A stretch of 64,000 nucleotides of DNA, from contig JAVUNC010000004.1 of the NCBI GenBank assembly GCA_032173965.1, positions 22,049,001 through 22,113,000 on the forward strand, written 5' to 3'. This DNA comes from Sitta carolinensis (Eukaryota > Chordata > Aves > Passeriformes > Sittidae). The notes beneath the pieces were generated by a model that saw only the letters and a program-made list of their open reading frames with translations, did no database searches and was not told the origin of the DNA. Made by a program: the position numbers and the translations under genes. Below, piece by piece: positions 56,270-64,000 of this stretch (position 1 is the stretch's first letter; each line of letters begins with the position of its first letter).

Positions 56270-58854
56270 TAGTAAAATTTGTCAGAAACTTGGAGATTTA
56301 ACTAATACCAAGATTTTGCTTTGTGGTATTTCAGTTTTGACTGGCAGAAATTCTCCTTTTTTTTTATCTTTTAGAACTGGAATAAAAAAAAAAAAAAAAA
56401 AAAAAAAAAAGACAAGTAAATTAACAAAAACAATCAAATGAAAAAAAAACCTCTAATATTTATCTTCAATTAATTCCTGGTAGTAAAATACTTCATTCTG
56501 TGCCTGATTCTGCAATCAAATGGGATTCTTACAAATATGATAGGTGTTGTGGAAAAGTACTGTCTATATTTTAAGAGACAAATATTCTGTAAGAATAAAC
56601 CTTCTATTACTTTCCTACTCCTGAAGATTATGAATTTCAAATGGAATGTTTTATGTTCATATGGCACTAAAATTGGAGAGGTTTGTGAAAATCAATATAT
56701 AGTTTTGTAGGCTAGTTAGCCAAAGAAACCCCAGTGAGGCAAGACGATGTTTATATTATCCAAATGATACCATAAGAGAGCACGGCTTCCTAAAATTCCA
56801 GTTCTGTGTGTGACTTAACCAGCTAACCAATATGGTCACTCACATATTTTGTTCTAGAATTTGGCTATGCTCTAATAGACTACAAAAAAACCCTTTATTA
56901 TAATTAGTAGGGCAGAGGGGATTTGGCAGTATACTTCTTCAGCTGATAAACTTATGCACGTTTCCAGTCCATGAAACTTCATCAGGTTTCCGGTTTCTCT
57001 CCCAAGGCAAAGTTTTATTTTTATTTGTGTCTGTGTATGGTGAAAAACCATACAGGCTAGTCTATATCAGGATGGATCCGAAACTGTACTGAACTGTCCT
57101 CTCAAAAATGTATTTAATCCATGATTGGTCTTGACCTTGCTGATTGAAAATCTTTAGAGCAAAGCAAAAACATGACGCAATAACTTACAATTTCTATGCA
57201 CTTTTTCAGCTACAGAATAGAGACAGAATTCACCATACACTGCCTCCAACCACAGAAGACTGAATTATTTATGCAGAGAATACTCAGTGTAATAATGTGA
57301 AAGAGAGTCTGCAATGATCTGTTTTTCAGATGGGATCTGTTTTAAGATCTTGGCTATAATTAGGCACAGATGACTTTTGAACTTCTCATATGAGTGGATA
57401 GAAATCTGTGTCTTTTGTCTTAAATTCCATAAATGTTTTTCTCTCCTATTTTTTCTTCCCCTTCTATAGTATCATGAACAGTACAAATTATTTTGAAAAA
57501 AAATTAAATTTGGCATATTCATTAAAAAAAATTCTGTTTTGCTACACTTTGACTACAGATTTCAAATCATAAAATTACTCATCTGTCTTATCAGTGTGGA
57601 GTTTTCTTTTTTTTTTCAGAGAAAAGTAACAAAGAAAATACAGCACACAGCAGTGATTAAGTCACAAACCCACTATATTAAAGTTGTTTCCACTTTCAGT
57701 ATGGATACAATTTGTAGTAGGCATTAAAAAAAATGCAATTCCTTGAATACATTTTTTGTCACTTCGGTCTTTCATATCTTGGCCAAAAAGTGGTCTCTGT
57801 GCTAGTAATTGCAAAAGGCTGAAATAGTCTTTTTTCAGGCCCTTTAGTGAAATCAGAGATACCACCGAACTTTAAGGGCCACAATATCAGAGAACACAAG
57901 CTATGAGGGAAGTTGAGACTGAACTCAGCCGGCATGTCACAGAGATAATTCATTTCGTCAGGTCTGTCATACAACTGCCTTTTGAATTAATAACTCAAGT
58001 CGAACATGCTCTTTTTTCAGTTTCTATTTTCATTGAAAATCCAAGGATTTTTATATGGCACAACAAACAATTTGGTGTTGAAAGGTTTTCCCTAGAGAGA
58101 ATACAATCCTCCAAGAAGTCTGTCACATGGCTTTTCTGAAAGACATTTTGTATATGTCTGCAGAGCACTTTGGAAGACAGAATTAAGTTGACAGTTCTAC
58201 AGAAAAAGACAGAGAAAATAAAGCTCCTGTGACACATTCACTCACTGACAACAAACATTGTGAGCAGCCATGAACCCAAATTTTCCTGACTAGACGAACT
58301 ATGCATTCCTAATCATTCCACTGATAATTAAGGAACAGAAAAGCTTATCATTAGAGTGAAAAAATAAAAAATTCTCTATTACCTTTTCCCAATTTTTCAA
58401 AAATTCTAGACCAATGAAATAGGCATTTAATGTAATTAGTACCTAATTTTTAGAGGTTGATATACAATCTATTTACTGAAAGTAGGAATCTTTCTGAGAA
58501 CTAAGATGAAGACTTAACAAAAAGTTAGTACACCAAAGATTATCATGGAATATAATTTATGAAGATTCTTTGGTAATAGAAACTATTTCATTTGGGTGTG
58601 ATTTCACTTTTTTTTGTCCTTTTTCAAATTTTCTCCAGAACTAGATTTAAGGAAAAGATTTTAAAAATAATGTCTACAAAAGGTGAAATTTTTCAAAAGT
58701 GAATTCTTGAGAGTTTATTTTAATTAGAATTTTTAAACTGAAACTATTTAAACCAAATTCAACCCCCCTCAGGCAAAACCAGGAGCTACTTAAATTAAAT
58801 GTGGATGACATCAGGTGGCATAGGAAATCAATTAGTCTTTGTTATACTATTATG
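56270..58854. other. Unique AT-rich DNA, no gene recognised
   Basis: A 27-base poly-A (56384-56410) is the main feature. Frames at 57662-57865, 57759-57974 and 57903-58237 overlap one another on both strands and lack homology. Confidence 0.45.
56384..56410 (+). repeat. Poly-A tract preceded by AATA
   Basis: Twenty-seven A residues directly follow GAACTGGAAT. It might be a retrocopy tail, but the preceding 110 bases are unrecognised and the upstream LTR ends at 56269. Confidence 0.9.
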
Positions 58855-58892
58855 CACTTGTAATTGTACAAGTGTACAGTTACACTTGTACA
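58855..58892. repeat. Overlapping hairpins sharing one arm
   Basis: CACTTGTA (58855-58862), TACAAGTG (58867-58874) and CACTTGTA (58883-58890) lie in a row, so the middle arm can pair with either neighbour. The right-hand hairpin is longer: TGTACAAGTGTA (58865-58876) and TACACTTGTACA (58881-58892) are a perfect 12-bp stem with a CAGT loop. Confidence 0.85.
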
Positions 58893-61800
58893 TTGGGAGT
58901 CAAGAAGGAAAGTACAATATTTTTAAATTAAAAAATGCAGATTGTAAAAACAAAATTATGTAGAGGTATTATTATTGTATTAGAAATCTACAGAACTATA
59001 AGTAAAAAACTGAGAAGGCTGAATTTAAATAATTCTGTTTCAGGCAGAATGATGAGAAGTGTATGAGAAACCAATGGTATTTTCTGGGTTTCTGAAAATA
59101 TTATGTTCTACATTTTCAGTAGAGCAAGAAGGAAAGCAATAACTGAGCTATTAAAAATTACAGCAGACTATAGGGAAGACAAAAAGACATCATGATTTGT
59201 TGTTATCTTCAGAAGCTATAGAACAGACTCCATTTCCAAATACATTAGGAATAACAAAGCATGACAATCTAGACGATCATTAATATTTAAAGATGCAAAT
59301 TTCAGGAGCATACATTTTTTTTAAATCCTTTTTTCAAGTAATTGGTCTGTTTTTCATTTTCAAGGTAATGCAGACTTTCACCAACACATTAGTTAATATA
59401 ACCTGAGCATTGCAGAGTATGACTGTAGATCAGTTAATATACTGATAACATCTTCAACCCCTCTAAATTTCTTAAGAGTTAAGATCTAGAAATTTTTACA
59501 CATAGTGCAAAATTAATGTAAACCATTTATAGCAAGCTGTTATGGAATCCCTGGTGTAATTTGAACAGTTCCTTTTTAAGCACTACTCTGCATTTTCTGT
59601 AACAATAATAATTTTGCAGTCAAATGTACTACATGACAGCAGGTATTTTTGCTTGGAATTAGGATAAAGGAAAGAGTTTAATAGTAACAACTGGACAATA
59701 CAAGTAGGTATTTGCCCCTTCCAGACAAGTAAAAAAAGATTTATGGAAATCTTAAAGGCATTAAAAAAACCTTCATGTTCTCAAGAGAAAATGTCAAAAT
59801 GGAAGACACAGATTGAAGTTTTCTAACAGAAAACAATTTCTACAGGATACAGTAGTGTTACAAGCATGCCTGCACTGACAAAGGAAAGCAGAACTCGAGA
59901 GATCTTTTCTACTATGTTCTTTCTGTTACAGGACAATTCATTGTGCCCCAGACTCTGCAGACTATTGTGATATGGCAAATGGACACAAAAATAGTGACGT
60001 TTAAAAAAAGGAAATCTGACGAAATCACTTGTTTTTCTCTTTTTTCCCATAGCAGTCTGTCAGTGTATGCATTTATGGAATGATACGTTTCACACCTGAG
60101 CTGTGTCGCTTTCTGCATATTTTTCTCAAGTATTGCTTGACAATAGACCACTTATTTATAATTAAAAAATATGCAAACATATTGGCATCAATCACCATAA
60201 TGCATTTCTTAAAATCTAAGAGCTTCATACAAGAAAAAAGCCAGATGTGTTTCCTATTTTTGCAATACTTCTGAACAGTTGTAGATGGCCAGAGCCTAAC
60301 AAAAACAGGTCCTCAACTATTATTTAATATAAAGGAATAGCACTCTGAAGTGCATGAGCACCCAGTACTATACCATAAATGTTCAAAATATGCTTTTAAG
60401 ATGGAAATAGTGCTTTCAAACTGTATCTTATACACATATTCAAGTAGAATACCTATTAACACAGAGTATGGATTTTCTTTCTAAGGTTTTTTATTTCACT
60501 AATATTTTCTATAGTTAAGAAACAACTATATGTTCACATAACACTTAACACATTCAATTTAAGTACAAACTTATAATCGAAGTGTGAAAGAATATGACTA
60601 ATATTTTCTTAATAAATTATTATGAACAAGATATGCTGAATATGGAATAGATAGGCTTCTACTGAAGAAATCAAAGATGACCGGAGAGCTGCTTTTCCAA
60701 GCTTCAGGACTTCTTTGCCTGTGCTAAAGATGATTCAGAATTAGGCTGTTCAATCACTTACATATTTTTCATTTTTTCATGTGCCTACAGCTAAAATTGG
60801 TATTTCCAAATGCTTTCCATTATGCTTGATGCAAGATACCATGCTCAATAACATTGAATAACAACAAGATTTAACTTCAGGTATCATTCAGTAACTCTCT
60901 GCTAACATGACAGTTCTCTCCTTTCCAACACCAGCTCAAAATCCCACCTTTACTTTTCAGCTCTGGTCAGAGAAGTACTTTTTCTGACTATGCTTCTGTG
61001 AAATCCTGTCAGCATCTCTCTGAGAGTCCATCAGAGAATAAAGAAAATAGCAGGGCAGATGGTAAAAGATGAAACCTCAGTAAGAATGCGTTGTTAGCAC
61101 ATTGCAGGAATCAAGAGAGAGATGAATGTCACAATTGTCAGAAGGTATAGTAATACTTTTCTGTAGGATTCAAGTTCACTCTTGACAGGCCACAGCAAAA
61201 ACCCTAAGAACCACGGGCTGCTGCCAGCTTCTGCTCCCTGATGTCCTGACTGCAGTTCTATTCTCTTCTCTGTCCCATTTCACAACTCGGCACCTTGGCT
61301 TGAGATCTGCCACAGTGACCTCTCAGCACTCATCCTTGCACTGCTCTGGCAGTAATGACAATACTTTATACATACAACATATGACCTTCTCTACTTCCTA
61401 GGAAGAATGCTCTCATTTCTTAAAAATTGGTTTGGATAATGATAGGTGGAACATTTTGCTTCATATGAAAGACAGTCTAGAATCTTTGTTTCCATACCGT
61501 TCACCTTTCATCATCTTCTGATTGGCATCTTCAGAAAAGAAATTTAAAAAGCAAGACAGAGAGCTAAAGTATATTAAATTTTTCAGTATACTTCAAATAT
61601 TATGAGAAAGCCAAAACTGAAGGCAGATGTTAAGGTTAGTGTCAGTGGGATATAATAATATAAATATAAATAATATATAATAATATAAAAATACTTCTTC
61701 TAAGTATTGACTCATAATTATATATGTACACTGCAGTACAGTTTCATTTTCTTCAAAAGAGCAAAAGGAAGAAACAGTAAATTCTATCTATCTTCACTCT

Positions 61801-64000
61801 AATATGACACAGACTTACTTCACATAATATTTCTATTGACAAAGCAGCAAAAGTCTACTGGATCTAAAAAGAACAAAGATAAAATGAATTAACTGTGGTT
61901 ACATATCTGAAAGACGGCAGTTCCGATGGAAGTAACAATTTCCATATATATAAGAAATCTGATTCATAATAATTCATTCTCTACTGTTAGTGCAGTCAGA
62001 ACAGAAAGAATTAGATTTAATTTATGGTAGGACAAACCATAATATAAATCCTATCCACACAGAAAATGCTCAAAAGCATTGAGTAGACCGAGAATTTAAA
62101 ATTAGGTGAGCACTACCTAGAACATACATTTAGCACTCTCTCTTGGATCCTGGAAAGGCCTAGATAACTTCTTCAGTTGTCTTACAGTCTTATTTTATGG
62201 AATTCAGTAACCTATTTGCTATCTTCTGTGATTTTGAGTCAGAACATTCCAGAAAAAACATATTCATTAATTTTCAATTATCTGATATATTTCAAACTAG
62301 AAACTCATATGCATTCCAAGACAGAGAGCAGATGAGCAGATAATGGAATCAAAAGTATTTTTTCATTATTATTACTTGATTAAGTCCAAAAGAATAAGAA
62401 AATGACAGCCAAGGTACCAGATAGAACTAAAATCCCTGCAAATAAAAGTTTATGCTTTTTGACATGTACACTTCTAGAGCTGTATAGACCTCCAGAGTAT
62501 TCCTCTCTCAAATGATTCCCCAGCATGGCCCAATGATGTTTTTAGAAAAATGATAAATTTGTGGATTTAAAAAAAAAAAAAAAGAAAAAAAAAAGTTTTA
62601 AAGACCAGCAGTTATAGTTTGCAGAGACGATTTCAAATTAAAAATGAAAATATTTTTATGATTGAAGATGTCATTAGAACAATAGTTCTTCTATTGCCGT
62701 AAAAGAATCTGCAAAATTTTTTAAATAAGCTCAAGGCTGTTTTGTTTCATGTGTACAAGGAAGACCTGACATAGCCATTGTTTTCCACATAAAAGGCCGG
62801 TGAGAAACAGTGTATAGGATGATAGTTTAAGTATTTAACTTAAATCCTGTAAACTCTATGATAGCTCTGTCAATATTAATCTAATTCACCTGAACTCAAC
62901 TTCTTTTCTTCTCTGCCGACTGTGCATAGAACCAAGAGAAACTGCTAAGTGCTCTTATTAATTTCTGATGCTCTTATTAATTAAACCTGCCTCATCTTGC
63001 ATTGAGACTGATGCCCACCAGAGAACAGCTTGCTTTCATACATCCTGGAAGTTTTTCTGTGACTGATTATTCTGATTATTTAAAAGTAGGTTTCAATCTA
63101 TGCTACCCTAAATTCTGCATTATGACTTAGTTACAAGGAAGGGGAGGATAAGCTTTTTGATAAAAGAAGTGAAAAATATTAAAGGCAAATATCTGGGCTA
63201 AATTGTAATTTCATAACATGCTCCGTGCAGGGGACACAGACCCAGGTACAATATAGAATATTTGCAACTAATTTATTTTGAAGGCTTTTTTATGCTGGAG
63301 TTGTTCTGTGTATCAAATACTGATTAATTACATTTGGAACACATCTGTGATGAAGAAGAAAATGTGTAGCTTTTCCTAGTTTTACATATAAAAAAACAAA
63401 AGAGGGAAATTTAAGCTGTTTTCCAAAGCAATACGATTAAGACTTCAAAGTTCTTGGTTTTGGTATCTGTGATTAGATTATTTTTACTTTACTAAAATTT
63501 ACTAAATTGAACTTCATTGGAAATAAAACCCCACTTATACCACTTATAACTAGTAATTTTAATAAGGCTATTATATGACTGCTAACAAACTAATTTATTG
63601 CAATCTTCATTGGAAGATAGTATCTATGAAACAAAGGGAAGTAAAATTTACTGCAGACACATTTCATGCAAAGCAGTTTGGTCTGCTCCATAGAGCCCAT
63701 CCATTTTAGAGTTATTGATCACTGCTACCATTTTTCAACAAAACTGATCAACAAGTCTTTGAAGCATAGAACACAGGAAGCATAAAAATATGCAGAAAGT
63801 TTAAATGAAATTATTTAAATTATTCTGCCATATTTTACTGGGCAAATTATAGGATGGGTTATTTCTCAAAATCAGTAAAGTTATTGGCAATTTCAGCATC
63901 ACTGCTTTGCTGCTAAGTGGTAATTAAACCATTTTACACACCACATGAATCAAAGACCATTTTTTATGAGTGCTCAGTTAAGGCTCCTATCAGTCAATCA
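58893..64000. other. Unique AT-rich DNA, no gene recognised
   Basis: No transposon or coding homology is recognised. Overlapping minus-strand frames at 59823-60151 are short and unrelated to known families. An AT/AATA-rich patch lies near 61650-61700 and a poly-A at 62569-62594. A GC-richer segment at about 61200-61350 shows no recognisable content. Confidence 0.45.
62569..62594 (+). repeat. Poly-A tract (one G)
   Basis: A-run of 26 bases interrupted at 62584. Confidence 0.9.

Noticed and set aside
1..64000. CRISPR array, operons, tRNA or rRNA genes, phage or plasmid modules
   Set aside because: No regularly spaced repeats, no dense coding and no tRNA- or rRNA-like sequence was seen. The repeat content is that of a bird nuclear genome.

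Overview
This window looks like AT-rich nuclear DNA from a bird, most likely a songbird (passerine). The evidence is the repeat content: many CR1 LINE fragments whose 3' ends carry the typical ATTCTRTG-like octamer tail, plus several endogenous-retrovirus (ERV) solo LTRs of types that resemble known avian families. The bird assignment is firm on repeat content. The passerine assignment is an inference from my recollection of LTR families and was not searched. I see no bacterial, phage, plasmid or organellar features and no CRISPR array. No intact protein-coding gene is visible. The open frames are short and scattered, and the longest lie antisense inside CR1 or LTR copies. Introns cannot be excluded, so the window could be a gene desert or the inside of one or more long introns. 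About 12 kb of the 64 kb is recognisable transposable element.

Layout. 0-5 kb: an A/C-rich simple repeat, an internally deleted CR1 (3315-3933, + strand) and a much older CR1-like LINE remnant (4230-5020, + strand). 5-15 kb: mostly unique DNA, with a small GC-rich patch (7.0-7.3 kb), an AAT microsatellite, a CR1 3' end (9008-9355), a 12-bp hairpin and a TATATG microsatellite. 15-24 kb: repeat-rich, with an inverted pair of related solo LTRs (15243-15790 on +, 23063-23627 on -), a 1.2-kb 5'-truncated CR1 (18957-20152, -), another solo LTR (20919-21393, -) and two smaller CR1 pieces. 27-30 kb: two solo LTRs 0.6 kb apart. The first, 1396 bp long, is flanked by a perfect 5-bp target-site duplication. 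30-46 kb: mostly unique DNA with three CR1 3' ends, a weak candidate terminal exon (35004-35267, -) and an 82-bp sequence present twice in direct orientation (43789 and 45083). 46-52.4 kb: the longest CR1 (46420-49202, +), with decayed endonuclease and reverse transcriptase regions, and a second CR1 (51013-52362, +) that carries a younger CR1 3' end inside it. 52-64 kb: mostly unique DNA, with a weak candidate internal exon (54283-54361, -), a solo LTR with well-preserved CCAAT, TATA and AATAAA signals (55865-56269, +), a poly(A) tract and a compact double-hairpin sequence at 58.86 kb.

There is no pathway or operon here. The repeats record successive waves of CR1 retrotransposition and ERV insertion followed by LTR-LTR recombination. 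I did not find a convincing undescribed biological system. The best leads are the 82-bp direct duplication, the two minus-strand exon candidates and the competing hairpins.
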